This document shows, piece by piece, positions 46,701 to 59,302 of a DNA stretch of 64,000 nt. The position numbers and the translations under genes were made by a program. The notes under the pieces were generated by a model, which worked only from the letters and a program-made list of their open reading frames with translations, ran no database searches and was not told the origin of the DNA. The stretch lies in NCBI GenBank assembly GCA_010015675.1, contig ML977024.1, positions 92,918 to 156,917 of the forward strand, given 5' to 3'. The stretch's first letter is position 1, and every line of letters begins with the position of its first letter. This DNA comes from Byssothecium circinans (taxonomy: Eukaryota; Ascomycota; Dothideomycetes; Pleosporales; Massarinaceae).

Positions 46701-49700
46701 GGTCCAGCCCAAACCGCGGTCGAACTCACATTTCCTTTTTCTTTTTCCTTTGCGGTCTCGGGGACCGCCCAATGTTCGGCGCGTCGCTCCTGCCGCTACG
46801 GCATAGATCGCTCCTGCCATGATTGGATCGCTCCTGCTCCAGCGATGCGGCTCAACTACGGCTTTTCCGAAGACGCCCTGCTCTGGAGGAAGATGCAGAC
46901 CAACTCTGTTCATCCTTTAGATGTCTATTGTTCCATCCCGCCTATGAAATAATTGATCTCCACCTTGCGATGCTATTCGTTATGTCGGAGGGAAAAATAG
47001 CCGACTCGGACTTGACCTGCCGAATGAAATAGTTGAGACTATCTCCATGACACTTCTCCCTTGAGGCTTGAGAGCGAGGCTTTCTCGACACACGCACGCA
47101 TTGCGAGATCATTTCTACGCGCCCTCCCAGCCTCCAGCCTCACCGCCTGCATCTTCCTCTTCCTCGCTCATCTTGATCGCGATGCGGGCATGTGCAGAAG
47201 CACATCCACTAACCCAAGCTAAGGCAACGCCCAGCCCGTGTTGCATTCTATTCATAGCCCCTACCAATCGCTCTGCCCTGCATCCATGGATCCCTGCAAC
47301 CATGGACGAGGCTGAGAAGGCTGACAGCCCGAGCAGCTCTAGTCTCTCTCGCAAATCCGCCTTGCCCAAAATGCCGTCACTCATCAGTTCACCCTCAAGT
47401 TCCCTGTCGCGCTGCGGGGTGCTGCGACGCGATACCGAACGCGACACCAAAAAAACTAGGCAACGAGGCAATTGACCTTCTGCATCCTCGATCTTCGCGA
47501 CTTGAATCGAAGGTACAATTATAGCAACCGCTAGCTACAATTTCCGCACATGGTGGAATTCCACCCGACGAGGCTATCACGTTCATCTACCTGTTCCTCG
47601 AAATATCTTCACCTTCTTCCTCTCGTTGTTCCCCTCTAAGCGCCCATTAGAAAAAGGAAGCCTGCGTCTCACCTCAGCACCTTCGTCATTAGCAGCCATG
47701 ACTGCACGCCTCAGCCCTAGATACATAAACCGTTAAGCAACTCCCTTTCGGCTCATCTCGCGAATACGCTCCATGTCCAGAATAGTTCACATAGGGCGAG
47801 CCCAGGCTCCTTGCGGTGACGCTACTGCCGTCTCACACTACTACAACCAACATCAACTTCACCTTGCCACTGCATTTCCAACTTCTCGGTTTCTATCCTA
47901 TTCGCCACTACCACAGTAAGCCGCAGCGGCTTTGTCTCTTAGTGCGACTCTTACAGTGGTAGGCGCTCACTAGCACACTCTATCTGCCAGCCCGGCACCC
48001 GCGAAAGTCCCCGGCCGCGCATGGAGGCGGCTGTCAAGAGTCGTTCTGAAGCTACACAGAGCCCAACAGTGCCAACACTGCTTCACATCCCCCTGCGTCG
48101 GACAGAAACCTTTCGTTTCGGAGTTGCATGTTGGGTCGCACGGTCGCGCGCTTAATCCTTTGAACCCCGAAGCACGTGACTGTCGGTCTCTTGAACGGTT
48201 CGCCTCAGCACTTGAGCGCTGCCCCAACCTCAACCGCAGTCTCAGGCCGAGACATTCTGAGGCACCCGTTGAGAAAGATTCTACCGGCGGCAGAACAGGC
48301 GTCGAATAGTTATGACGTGCTCAACGTCCCATTATCAATCAATTCTAGGACGTGGCTCGGGTCATGTGATGTTGACATCTTTCACCCCGGCACTTGTGCA
48401 CCTACTCTGTCTACTCTGTTTCATGATGAACATGGCTGTAACGAACCTCAGTCCGACGAGGAATGGGCGTGCATGCAAATCGCCCACCGCCAGCAGAATT
48501 GCGCTTGCGTCTCTTCCAACGAAGTACCCTCACCTACCATCCATTCCAACCGCTCAGCATACGCCCCGCAGCACCCGAGGGAAAGGCGCGCCTTACAGAT
48601 TGCGAGCATTTGCGGCGCCAATGCATTGGTTGAGCGGGAGATCTACCCCTCCCGTATCCTCTAACGAACGCTTCTTCGCCCCATAAAGGCACTATGGCGA
48701 AGCTGTGGCGCACACTCGGAAAGCATTGCTTGAAAGAGAACAGCAAGCATTGCTCTAGCTCTTCCTCTCGCGCGAAGCTACGTTGGGCCGACATGGTATA
48801 GCCAAGTGAATGTTACACACCCGTATCCAACTGCACCATTTCCAAGTCGTTGCAGCAGGGACTTTGCAGCTTCACAACAACTTCAGTCTCTGTTTACAAC
48901 ACAGATTAGCTAACCTCCGCAGTAAGCACCGTATCCATCGTCCCAAGTCAGCACTACACCAGCACCGAGGAATTGCCACTCTGCAGCCACAACCGCATGG
49001 CCTTACGCCAAACTCGCACGACATTCTCGCTCGCATGCTGGCATAATCATAATCCATCACAACGGTATCAAACGACGAGATCACGTAGCATCTTGTTCCT
49101 TCAACCAGGTAGATGCCGAATTCGATTACACAGGGTGCCGGTACCCAATTACTCTGTCAAATGTTTACATCCTCCCTCATTCCATCATGTTTAGAATACA
49201 CTCAACGCGGTAACGAAACCATGATCGCACGCACGGCATATGATGCACTTTTACTCAGCCCTTCAATGCGTGAGCCCTGCCCCCATGCACATTCTTCATT
49301 CCAACTCTCCCTTCCTCTCCTCCATGCTGCGCCGCTCATCCTCTTTTTCCTCAAATGGCATATCCGCCCGCAAACCATTCCCTCTAACAGAAGAAAACAT
49401 GTCCTCCAATTCGTTGTAAACAATCTTGCCTCTCTTTCCGCAAACAGCGCTGCTTAAAAACGGGGGCCGAAAGACCACCCGTGCTTTGCTATCCTGTTGG
49501 AGACTAGTCTGAACTTGGTACATACGAAGCCAACATCAGGATTCTTTTTCGTGCGTAGCGGCTTTATTGGATTGTCCGAAGGGGTACAATGGCTTGGCCC
49601 CGGTTTAAGAAGACGACAAGCGCCGGTTTGTGGGATGCTGCTAGATTCTCCTTATCATGTCGGTTTCTTCGAAGAGGACGCTGGAGATTGGGGTACTGTG

Positions 49701-50822
49701 GGTGCATGAGAGGGATGGAAGAGGAGGGATGTATCTGAGAAGGAGAAGGGGACGAGAGCTGGTTGCATGTGTGAAGAAGAGGCTGAATCATTGAATGGAA
49801 TTGTTGTTGGGAGCGAAAGCTCGCGCTTTGAGGCACCATGGTACTGCTGGAAATATGTGGGAAGAGGAGGTGAAAGCGTCATGGACAACAATCGGCTTGA
49901 GGGATAAGCGGCATGAAGAATAGGATGGAGTGATACGATGGGATATGGGTGACATTTGCAAGGCCGAAGCCATGAAGCCAAAGGTTCAACGCCTCGTCGA
50001 ATCATCTGGCATTAGCGACTACTGGCCAGTTACGTGGATGTCTGCATCAACGTACCATAGACCAAAGCACCTCTATCCAACGCCCGCCGGCTTCGCCAAC
50101 CGAATACTACGACGACAACGACACAAGTATCTCCCTAACATGATTCGATAAGGTCAGCGCATCATACGCACCCAGCTCAAATTTCCGCCTGGACTCGACA
50201 TCAAGATATTGTCAATCTTGATGTTGCAACCTCAACACCCTCGAGTTGCGCACCCCTCAGAAACGCATCTGTGCCATACACCCACAGCGAGAGGCACCCA
50301 TCATCATTTCGAGAGCAATGAGCAGGTAGTGGAGCAATTGACTCTAGTGTCGGTATTGGGAACGCAAGGAAGTGAAGAACTTTTCGTTGGTGTATAAACC
50401 TTCATCTCCCCTAGTACCAGCAATCTCAAACACGTGCGCGAAGGCTCCAGTTTGCTCGAGTGGGAATGATCGTTATTACCAAGACCATAATACATCATTG
50501 CCCCGAAGCGCCGATCTCATATCCAAGCTTCAAGAAAAACACACCCATCACCGTCACTGTTGCGCCAATTGCAACCTCCAGCATCGCAAAATTCTTCATT
50601 CAGCGCGGAGATGCCGATGAAACTCACATGCTGAATTACATATCTATACAGCCACTTGCACCCCCATCTGTAGAACAGAAAACATTTCCAACACTAATAA
50701 AGAAGACCCATCCGAACAAACGTAAACAACCTTCCCAATCGCCCTCTTCGCTCCATTAGACTATTCTGCGCCGGATAATACAAATTACAACTACTCCTCC
50801 CCGACCCCTCAACCTCCCCTCC
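43768..50822. other. 7-kb region without recognisable genes
   Basis: The region lies between the transcription-factor start and the stop of the next minus-strand gene. Many frames of 60-246 codons exist (longest 43932-44672, minus), all low-complexity Ser/Pro/Arg-rich, overlapping in several phases and without domains or good splice pairs. The part next to 43767 is likely a long leader and promoter for the transcription factor. A gene of a lineage-specific kind could be hidden; for example, an ATG at 47304 opens a Ser-rich 57-codon frame. Confidence 0.5.
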
Positions 50823-53399
50823 CTAGCCTGCCCACCCACCTCTTCCCCTCGCCTTCGCCCACTTCATCGGCGTCGTCGGCGCAGAACACACGCCCGCCTC
50901 ACGCAGCGGCACATTCTCATGTATCCACAGCCTCCTCTGCGGCGCCTCGTCGCTATGTCTAATACTAATCTTCCTCCTTGCAGAGGCAAAAGCGGGATGG
51001 GTGGAGATATCCGGTAGTGGCGATGGCGAGAGCGGACGGATCGGAGAAGTTGCGCATTGATTTTCTAGTACGGAGCATAGGCTTGATGCGACTGAGGAAC
51101 TTCTTGTGATTTTGCGGAAGGGAGACTCGTCGTGGGAGGTGTCGTTGGACGTGTATCGTGGATCTGTGTCGGGGTATTTGCTGCTGGGTTGGAGCCGAGC
51201 ACTACTGCTACTGTCGCCGAGGGTTTCGGGGGTGATATTAGGCATCGAAAGACTCTTCTTGTGCTCCTGAAAGGCGGAAATGTGGCTCCTTGTTGTCGAA
51301 AGATATGCATCAGGGTCCATACTGCTGAGATCTTCCGTGCTCTTCCTCGCCATGACGACTTGTCGAAGACTTAACTGCGACTGGCGAATGAGACGGTTTT
51401 TACCCTCTAGTACGGCTTCTCTGATCTGCTCTGCATGTGATGTCGGGAGTGGAGTTTCAGGTTCCCCGTCGTATATGGGCTGTTTGCCTCTCGCATTTAG
51501 GCTAGTTGGACACAGCGATGCTGGTATGGCGCGGACTGGTGAATAAGCAGGTGATGATGGAAGTGGGGCTCTGAGGGATCTCAAGTGAGTGGTTTGCATT
51601 TCGTTCGTTGTTGGTAGAGGCGGAGGCTCCTTGAAGTGGTTATTCGGGAGCGTCTCTCTCTCTGGATTTGGTGGCGAAGGCGCTGCATGTCTTCTCCTAG
51701 AAGCTGATATGGTGTGGCCAGAGTTTTGGAGGTTCTGAACTGGCTTCTCTGCGTTTTGAATATTGAATTTGGGATCGATGCTTGAGGTGTCTCTGGCCTG
51801 GGACGTTGACTGTAGAGGGGTAGGCTGTAGCCACTTATTGATCATATTGCCATCCGTTGATCTACGAGAAGCCTGGCGTTCGATATTACTAGCTGGATCC
51901 TGCACGATAGGACGGGGATGCGAAGGCTTGTAGTAGGAAACAGATGGGTTATGCAGATCTGGTAGAGATTTTTGTCGAGCATTTCTACCGTCGCGGGCGG
52001 ACAGTGAGCCGCTCAAGGTGCGACAGACGGGAGATCGAGGATGCTTCGAAGCTTTCTTTCGAGTCGGTGGAATAATCTGTTCGACTTTGTTCCCTTCCAC
52101 CACATTATCTGGGCCCTCGGTATCTTTCAGCGCCTGATCTATGAGTAAGTCAACTTTCTCAATAGATCGCGTGACGGGAGAAAGTACCTTGTGCGAAAAG
52201 TTCGGCACAAATGGGGACAATGCGGAGGGCGTGAGGTTCGTCTCGACAGTCCTCCGATCGCGTCGCAGGTCTTTGGATTTTGCGATCGGATTGTCAACAG
52301 GGCCTAAGATAAGAGAATGCTCGGAAGCTTTCTCGAAGATCTTGGCTAGCCGAGGGTTGCACCAGCTATCTCTAAGGGTGAACGAGTTGCTTCGAGAAGA
52401 ATCTGGTATCAAGATCGGGCTTCCTGTGATGGTGCGTGGTGTCTCCCCTGATGTGTTGGACTGCCCAAGTGGCTCTGTGTGAGCTGCCTCGATTGGAGGA
52501 GCTGAAGACGAAGATGTATTACCTCTACCAAGCTGCATCCGATCTCCAGAGCCAGTCAATCGTATAGGAACAGAGAAAGCCTTTTTTGTTGGTGTCGTGC
52601 TTGAAGTCGATAATGGGGCGGTGTTTCTGGAGTCAAAACCGGGAGACTGGGACTGGTCGTCGAGCGCAGCATTAGAAGACCATGCACTGTTTGAGCCAGC
52701 GGAAATGCGATGTTCATCAAAGAATACGGGTGGATTTAAGGACGTCATCGAGAAAAAGCGTTGTGGTGTGGGAGCAGACGCCTTTTGCCTACGTGTGCGT
52801 AACCCGTCTCCTCCGTCTTCTGAGTGACGCTGGGCAAGGCGACCTTTGCTATCCGCATCTGAGATGGCTCTTGGCCCAGGCATTTCGGATGTGCGCGGAG
52901 GGGCAGTGACTGCGACTGTATCGTTGCCCGTGCAGTGCTGTAAAGAAACTCTGGGTTTCCTTTGAGACTGACTGCGGCGTACAGGTTTTCGGGTCGGAGG
53001 AGTTTCCAAGGGCACCAGTTCAGATGGCTGCTGCAATGCTGGATTTATCTTGACTAGTCGTTTGCGAGATCGAACCTTTAGAAGACAGTTAGAAGTATGG
53101 TAGGATTAGGTGGTTCTGCAAGTCAAACATAGAAATGTGGTTGAGGAAAGGGATAATCTCACAGGAGTATCTGTACTTGACCGTCGTCGCTTCCACCAAC
53201 TCTTACTCCAAGCACGACGATCTAAATTGACCTCAGAGTCAACAGGTTGTTCCTGTACAGAAGAATCGATGACGTCAATGGGTGCCGGTGTTCTGTCCTG
53301 CTGCGAGGGCCGATTTCGTCTGTCTTCAGCGGCCTTCTGTCTCTCCACAGCAGGAAAGAAGTCAGAGGTAGCCTTCCTCAAGGTCTTGCGTAGGCCCAT
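50823..53399 (-). CDS. Disordered basic Ser/Pro-rich protein, hypothetical (2 exons)
   Basis: Exons 53399-53163 and 53075-50823 give 829 aa. The intron has a GTGAGA donor, a TTCTAAC branch and an AAAG acceptor in phase 0; a TTGCAG acceptor at 53031 would also keep frame and remove 15 residues. The start MGLRKTLRKATSDFF and the conserved-looking RRAWSKSWWKRRR patch suggest a nuclear or membrane-binding basic motif. Most of the rest is disordered and rich in Ser, Pro, Arg and Thr, with repeated SP and RR-x-S sites. A stretch around residues 640-700 (AEQIREAVLEGKNRLIRQSQLSLRQVVMARKS) forms a helix. The C-terminus (RRLWIHENVPLREAGVCSAPTTPMKWAKARGRGG) looks compact and may be the conserved element. 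The family is not recognised. Confidence 0.7.
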
Positions 53400-54339
53400 T
53401 ATCGCGAGGTGTTGTGTCAAGCACAGGTACGTGTCGTGTGTGCTTAGCATAGAAAAGGGTGCCCGGATGTCGTTAAAGTGTTGATGGTGACGGCTCTTCG
53501 TCGCATCCAAGACCATCGAGATCTAGAAAGATGCAACATCATGACCTTTATGCTACCTACGGGTCTGAAAATCATATCCAATGTTATATCAGCTGTTTCT
53601 GTTCCAAGGACGCGTGATTGGTGTTCGAATATTTATTTGGTACCGCTAGCTGCACTGGACCCATGGTTTCAACTCGGCTCTCGGACGCTGGAGATTGTTA
53701 GATTTGGATCGAGCTGCTGTTGCTTCAGAAGTCAGGAATTGGAGATTTGTATTGAAGTCCTGTCGTCTGTTATGAGGTATTGAGTTGTTTGTCTTGATTC
53801 AAATCTGATTCAAATCAATGCTAGAGAAAATCAGTAGGAGTCATCATTGAGGGGTATGGAAGTGCATTGCGACTGCACTTGAAACTACACCACTCACGTA
53901 CAAGCATGCCCCAATCATTTCTGCTTGATGTCCATATCCTATTGCCTGTGACAATCTTTGGTATGGAGGTTGCGCTCACCAAATCAGAGATAACACAGAC
54001 ACAGGTGAAAGCCAGCAAATGCACTACAATAGAAACTCATCATGATGTCATTGTTCCAGCGTCTATCGAGACCGAAATCATGCTGCAAAAGCAAAGTGAG
54101 AAAGTGCGAGAAACAGCCAGTGGCTGTCGAACAATTATCCGTGCTTTTCTAAACTTGATGCTATGGAGTTGTTCGTGTCACTCTATATCCGCCGGTCGGC
54201 CAAAAAACGCCCGCTAATACCAAGTATCAATATGCCATCCACGATAGCAAGCAATCGGGTAGTCAACCAATCCACCGTTGTGAACTGACCGCGCTGCACA
54301 TGCCCCTCTCATTCCTTTCCTTTCTCCATCATGGGCAGC
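53400..54339. other. Intergenic, no gene recognised
   Basis: This is the promoter of the disordered-protein gene and the 3' flank of mbf1. Short frames are present only by chance. No RNA gene is seen. Confidence 0.5.
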
Positions 54340-54889
54340 CTACTTCTTCTTCGGAAACTTGGGCTGCCCAATCTTGTCCCCCCTCAGAATAACATTCAGC
54401 ACCCTCTCCATATTGCCCAGCAACTTCTGATCCGGCGTCGCAGTGCCACGCTCAAAGTCGGCGATAATCGTCGGCGTAGAGTTGCACTTGGTAGCGAGAT
54501 CCTTTTGCGTCATGGTAGTACCCTTGTCATTCTTGGCTTCGGAGCGTGCTTTGGAGATGGCTTGGCCGACGGCGATGCCGACCGTCTTGGGCTTGATGAT
54601 GTCGTCGGAGCGGTCAACTTTGGTGAGGCGCTGGCCTTCGGAAGAGGCGCCCTGAGGGTATGGGTTAGTGGGGGTTCTCATAGACTCGCGCAGTGCGGAA
54701 GAGGGAAAAGACTGGGAAAAGACTCACAGCATTGGTCGTGCCGTACTTCTTCTCAGTGGCTACGATGCCGCCGCTTCGCTGCGCAGCATTCAGCGCGCTC
54801 TTGCCCTTGACAACCGTCTCGCGCGGTCCCGAAGCACCGCCACGAGTACGAGCTCCGATCTTAGTAACAGTATCCCAGTCTTCACTCAT
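54340..54889 (-). CDS. mbf1: Multiprotein-bridging factor 1
   Basis: Exons 54889-54728 and 54651-54340 (76-bp intron GTGAGT..CTCAG, phase 0) encode 157 aa, the normal length for MBF1. The N-terminal MBF1 domain begins [21 protein letters not shown] Cro/C1-type helix-turn-helix follows ([44 protein letters not shown]), and the Lys-rich tail ends FPKKK. The protein is a transcriptional coactivator that bridges bZIP activators and TBP, and it also acts on stalled ribosomes in yeast. The ATG at 54889 is chosen because upstream in-frame sequence (His/Pro/Thr-rich) is not part of the family. Confidence 0.95.
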
Positions 54890-55643
54890 TGTGCTTGTTG
54901 TAAGTATGCTTTTGTTGGTCGAGAATGAGTTTGGGTGGTGATGGCGGTGTGTTGTCGGGCTGAGACCGGAGGTGGGGGTGCGGTCTTTATATGAAGGCGG
55001 TTGGTGAGGCGTTTGAAAAGTGGTTTGCGTACTCAATCAGGGTATTGGAGCGATGTTTGATTGAAGAGAAGAGCGACTGGGCTGGTTTATAAGGGGGCAA
55101 TGCAGCGTTAGGTAAGTAAGCCAGCGGCGACATTGTGGTGAGTCGAAACGGGGCGGCGGCCTAGGGTGCCCGCGCTAAACCGCTTCAGACGGTCTTCTCG
55201 AAGCATCTCTCACATTGAGCCCTTTGGCCGCCCTTCCTGGGCCCAACACGGCATAACTGTCACACACAACTACTCCAATCCTAATCATGGCTAGTAAAGA
55301 TATTAGTTTTTGCAAATGAGTCACAAGTGAAGATACAGTCGGGAAAAATAGGATATTGAACCACAGCGTCATGCTCAACTTCCTGGCCTGTCGCACCAAA
55401 CGTCCACAACACAATTCACTCCACACACAAATTATAAAGACACAGGAAAAGACCCGCCTGTTCCCAGACTTATCACATTACGCCAGAACACTCGGGACAA
55501 TCAACCATTTGCCAGAAACAGTTTCCAAACGCCTTTATACACCTAACCTCGTCCAGCCCAAACCATGCCGGACACAAATGCAAGTTTTACTCAGCGTCTA
55601 ATGCTCTTTGAATAGTCGTGACTGACGTTGTTGCTGAAATACT
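54890..55643. other. Intergenic between mbf1 and trehalase genes
   Basis: This is the mbf1 promoter and the 3' flank of the trehalase gene. No additional gene is recognised. Confidence 0.5.
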
Positions 55644-57944
55644 TCACATGCCGAGATCTGCCATGGCCTGCTCGAATTGATCCCAGGTGGTGAGGGCGCC
55701 GAGAGCGCGTGCCTGATGGGCGCTCAGGAGCGTGAGGCCGTAAATGTAGCTTGCGTTGACCCAACCAAATCTGGGAGCTGTTAGCATCATGTTAAATAGA
55801 CGGTCGGAAAGTATCAACTGACCCTTCGCGAGGAACGCCTTTGAAGTCGCTGCCTTGGTTTCCATACTCGGCAGCGACCTTATGAGGATCAATAGGTCGC
55901 GTAACATCGTACTTCTCAACGACAACACCATTGAAGTCCACGAAAGCCTTGGTGACCATTGAAAGCCAGCGATACGCTATGCGCTGGGCCTCTGCGTCGA
56001 ATCCATATCGCTGAAAGCCAACCCAAGCGAGGATCTGCTGCGGAGCCCAACCAAAAGGATAGTCCCATTGTCGGTTAGGGCGATCGATGCGAATGGCGCC
56101 GCGAGACTTCTCAGTACCCGACACCAGGCCGCCGAAGACTTCGAATTTCGGCAGGGCTTGCGTAATGAGAACATTGGCCTGCCGAGGGGTGGCAAGGCCA
56201 GACCACATTGGCCAGAACGTGGTTGCGCTCTCATAGCCTGTGCGCTCCTTCGTCTTCGTATTGTAGTCAAAGTACATGCCAGCATCTTCGTCCCAGAGAT
56301 ACTTGTCGACGGCTACACGGCGTTTCCGCGCGCGCCGCTCCCAAGCTGCCGAGGTCTCCACCTGGCCAGCCTTCATACCTGCACCACAGAATTCTTCAGG
56401 GACTTGTAGTTTGTCGTTGAAGAAGTTTCGAATACAGCGTCCAATGTCGACTTCGTACTTGTAGAGCAGAGAGTTGACATCGACGACGGCAAGATCCGCG
56501 GCAACGCCCTCCAAACGGTAGGAGGTATCGTGACCCGACTCTCGCACAGCTCGGTCATGCAGGAAATACTCGTCCAGCTTCTCTTCCTTCACTTCCCCAT
56601 AGTTGTATGCATGCACAAACTGATCAAAAGTCATGTTGTGCTTCTTGTAATATGGTTCCAGGACATGCTCAAAGTGAGTGGCTTCCGTTTCCGGAGGCAC
56701 GCCCAGACCACCAGGACGATAGCGGGAAAGACCTGTCTCTTCGTCCAGTCGAGGCGCGGCCATCCATACGGTGTAGTACTCTTTGATAGCGGCCAAGATC
56801 GCTTCCCGCAAGAATTCGCGGGCCCCAGGTTCGTGCTTGATGCGTTCGTAGACTCGCAGAGCCATATCAGTGAGGAATGGAGGCTGAGAGCGGCAGAGGT
56901 AGTATGTCCGGTTGGCGTTGAGAATCTTGCCATAGTGCTTGATGCAAAAGCAGAAGTGTGTCACCATGGCCTTGACCAGGTCAACGCGGTCATTGATCAA
57001 CAGGCCGAGAGACTCCATGTAACTATCCCAGCCGTAGAGCTCATTGAATCGGCCGCCAGGTACCACAAAAGGTAGACCTCGCAAGTCCTTCTCGCCATTG
57101 TCCTTGGTATATTCCTCCATAGCAATAGCAAGCAGACCAGGCTTCTCGTTGAGATCGCGGACGTATGCTGGGTTGCCGCAGTCTTCGTCTAGCCATTGAA
57201 CGTCGAGGCGCATGTCGGGATGCTCCCGAGCCACGCGGGAGTAGTATGCATACTGCTCTGGTGCCCCTCGGGGGATGTAGATTCGCGGGCGTTTGTCCTG
57301 GGTCCAGTCCTTTGGATCCAAGCCGACTTTCTCGATGTTGGAGCCATCGATGCGGCGCGTAAGACCGTCCCAGAAAGAGTAGGTGATGAGGCGGGAGAGA
57401 CGATTCACGGGGTTCTCGTTGAGGCGGGCCTCGTCGAGCACGATGGTCTTGCGGCCGTAGTCTTGGGCTAGTGTGAGCTCCTGGAGGAGGTTCGAGAGCA
57501 TGTACGTGCCGCGCACATCGAATTTATTATGGGCATTGGACGCAAGAGTGCCGAGGGATAAGACCTTGGGCCCTTTGTCGTCGATTGTGATTTGGTAGTT
57601 CTCGTCCGTATCTTCGCGGGAGAGAAGTGTCTTCAGCGTGGGTTCGACCTGGACGAGGAAGCGGCGTGGCTGGATCGAGATCTCATCTGCGGACTAGTGA
57701 GTAACTACATCGAGGTACATGGAGCTGGGTGCCGGTACGTACCGTGACTGATGCGGCGGTACTGGAGGCTCTTGTCAACTTTGGCGGCGTTGCGACCACC
57801 AACGATGGGGCCATCTGCGGCTGCAGAGTATGTCCTGGCTCGGAAGTGGTTGCGGTCGTGGTTGTCGCCGTAGTAGATGTGAGGTGCAGCGTACGGGTCG
57901 AAGACAGTGGAGGCGCGTCGTGGTCTCGGAGATTGCGAGGTCAT
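55644..57944 (-). CDS. treB: Neutral trehalase, GH37 (3 exons)
   Basis: Exons 57944-57743, 57686-55823 and 55770-55644 join to 730 aa; introns are 56 and 52 bp. Exon 1 is almost exactly the regulatory tail, with candidate PKA sites RRAS (Ser12), RARTYS (Ser40) and RRIS (Ser66). A calcium-binding loop like that of yeast Nth1 follows (Asp93, Asp95, Asn97, Gln99, Asp104 in [12 protein letters not shown]). The (alpha/alpha)6 barrel carries the trehalase signatures [19 protein letters not shown] and [10 protein letters not shown], and GHDTSYR. There is no signal peptide, so it is the cytosolic enzyme that splits trehalose to glucose when growth resumes or stress ends. It is expected to be activated by phosphorylation and 14-3-3 binding. 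Length matches fungal neutral trehalases. Confidence 0.95.
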
Positions 57945-58187
57945 GCTCTGGGGGACGGGTCGCGGGGAGGTGGGCGTGCAAGAGATTTGTAGCTAGGTAC
58001 TGTGACTGGTGTGAGCTTGTCTCGTGCTTCACAGGTGGGGTCGGCTCTTTGAAGCTGACGAGAAGCGTGAATGGGTCGATTGGAAGCGATTTGAGAGGTC
58101 ACACGACAAACGATAGGACGGACAACAAGGCAGCCACTTACTGTCGTGAAGAGGAATATGCGGGGCGCGGTGAGGATGCGGTGTTAA

Positions 58188-58241
58188 AGGGGGATGAAGG
58201 CTATGGAAAGGAATGCACATGGACCAGCACCAGCTGAGGGG
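58188..58241 (-). promoter_or_regulatory. Two STRE-like AGGGG elements upstream of trehalase
   Basis: AGGGG occurs at 58188-58192 and 58237-58241, about 245 and 295 bp upstream of the trehalase ATG. In yeast this core (CCCCT) is bound by Msn2/4 on NTH1. Five-base motifs are common by chance, so this is suggestive only. Confidence 0.3.
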
Positions 58242-58280
58242 GACCGGTCCTACTAATGCCACTGCTCGATGGCAGCGTCA

Positions 58281-58312
58281 ACCTGTGGACCTGTGGACCT
58301 GTGGACCTGTGG
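58281..58312. repeat. Four copies of an 8-bp tandem repeat
   Basis: ACCTGTGG is repeated four times without interruption, about 335 bp upstream of the trehalase start. Such perfect short arrays vary in copy number. Confidence 0.9.
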
Positions 58313-59302
58313 GTCGTTGCGATGCAGGTTGGACGAAGTCGGAGGTCGCAGAGGGCGGTGAAGAGCGCGTCTCCTTCCAGGCACTTAGGGACGACGGCTG
58401 CACATGCACCTGCAGCGGGTATGGCGTTGGGGAAGCGGCCGGCAGCGGCGATTCTTTGTTGAAACCACTCCAACTCTAACCCTGGCAGAAGAGCGACACA
58501 GGATACAGACGATTATTGATACTGTACGTTGCTAGCGACCGTGACCTTTTCTTCCTTATCAAGCGGCAAGCGAGCGGCGATGCGAATAATCCAATAATGA
58601 TAATGATAATCGGCTCAGGGTCCAGGTCCTTGCAGCTCCTGCTCTGCAGTGTCTGCACTGGCAACGATGTACACAGTAAGCCGAGCATCTTGATTATTAT
58701 TACTGGATTATTTCTTCCATCGCTATCGGCCCGAGCTGTCCATCTCATGTCCATCGGAACGGATCCACAAGAAAATCATGGATGAAATCAATCTCTGCTC
58801 GCAATTGCGTCACACTGGACACTGGACCCTTATTTTCCCGCGTGCGAACTTCGAAACTGACCTTCCGCCGCCTTCAATTGCGGTGCACGCATGATTGACG
58901 CATTATTGTCATTGTCAGCTCCGTCGCATCCCCCACTGCTTCCGTCCTTGTTCCTGTGAATGGTGAATGGTGAATGGCCGGCTTCCGGCAGTCAGCTGGT
59001 CATGTCGTCACCTGCCTGGGTCGGTGGCCGGCCCGCAGCTTCCGCCTGAGGAGCCTGGCAGTCACGACTCTCGCCACCATCCCCTTCTCCAATCGCCTGC
59101 CATTATCTGTCGGCATGTTCACGATGCATTCCAAATACGCCTGACTGCAGCCATCTCCATGAGAGGATACCATTACACATTCCTATACGCAACTGAACGG
59201 CCATTCTACCGTTATACTACAGGCACTAGCTCAACACCACTCCACACCAACTCCTGGAGGCTATCCTGCGCCGGAAAATGCTGCAGAGGCCTCGCAAGCC
59301 GA

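Larger units (their letters stand above)
57945..59302. other. Intergenic upstream of the trehalase gene
   Basis: This holds the trehalase promoter with STRE-like sites, an 8-bp tandem repeat (58281-58312), and a GTGAATG triplication near 58955. The rest holds only short chance frames. Confidence 0.5.

Noticed and set aside
54331..54810. 159-codon plus-strand frame
   Set aside because: Antisense to mbf1, whose domain match is unambiguous.
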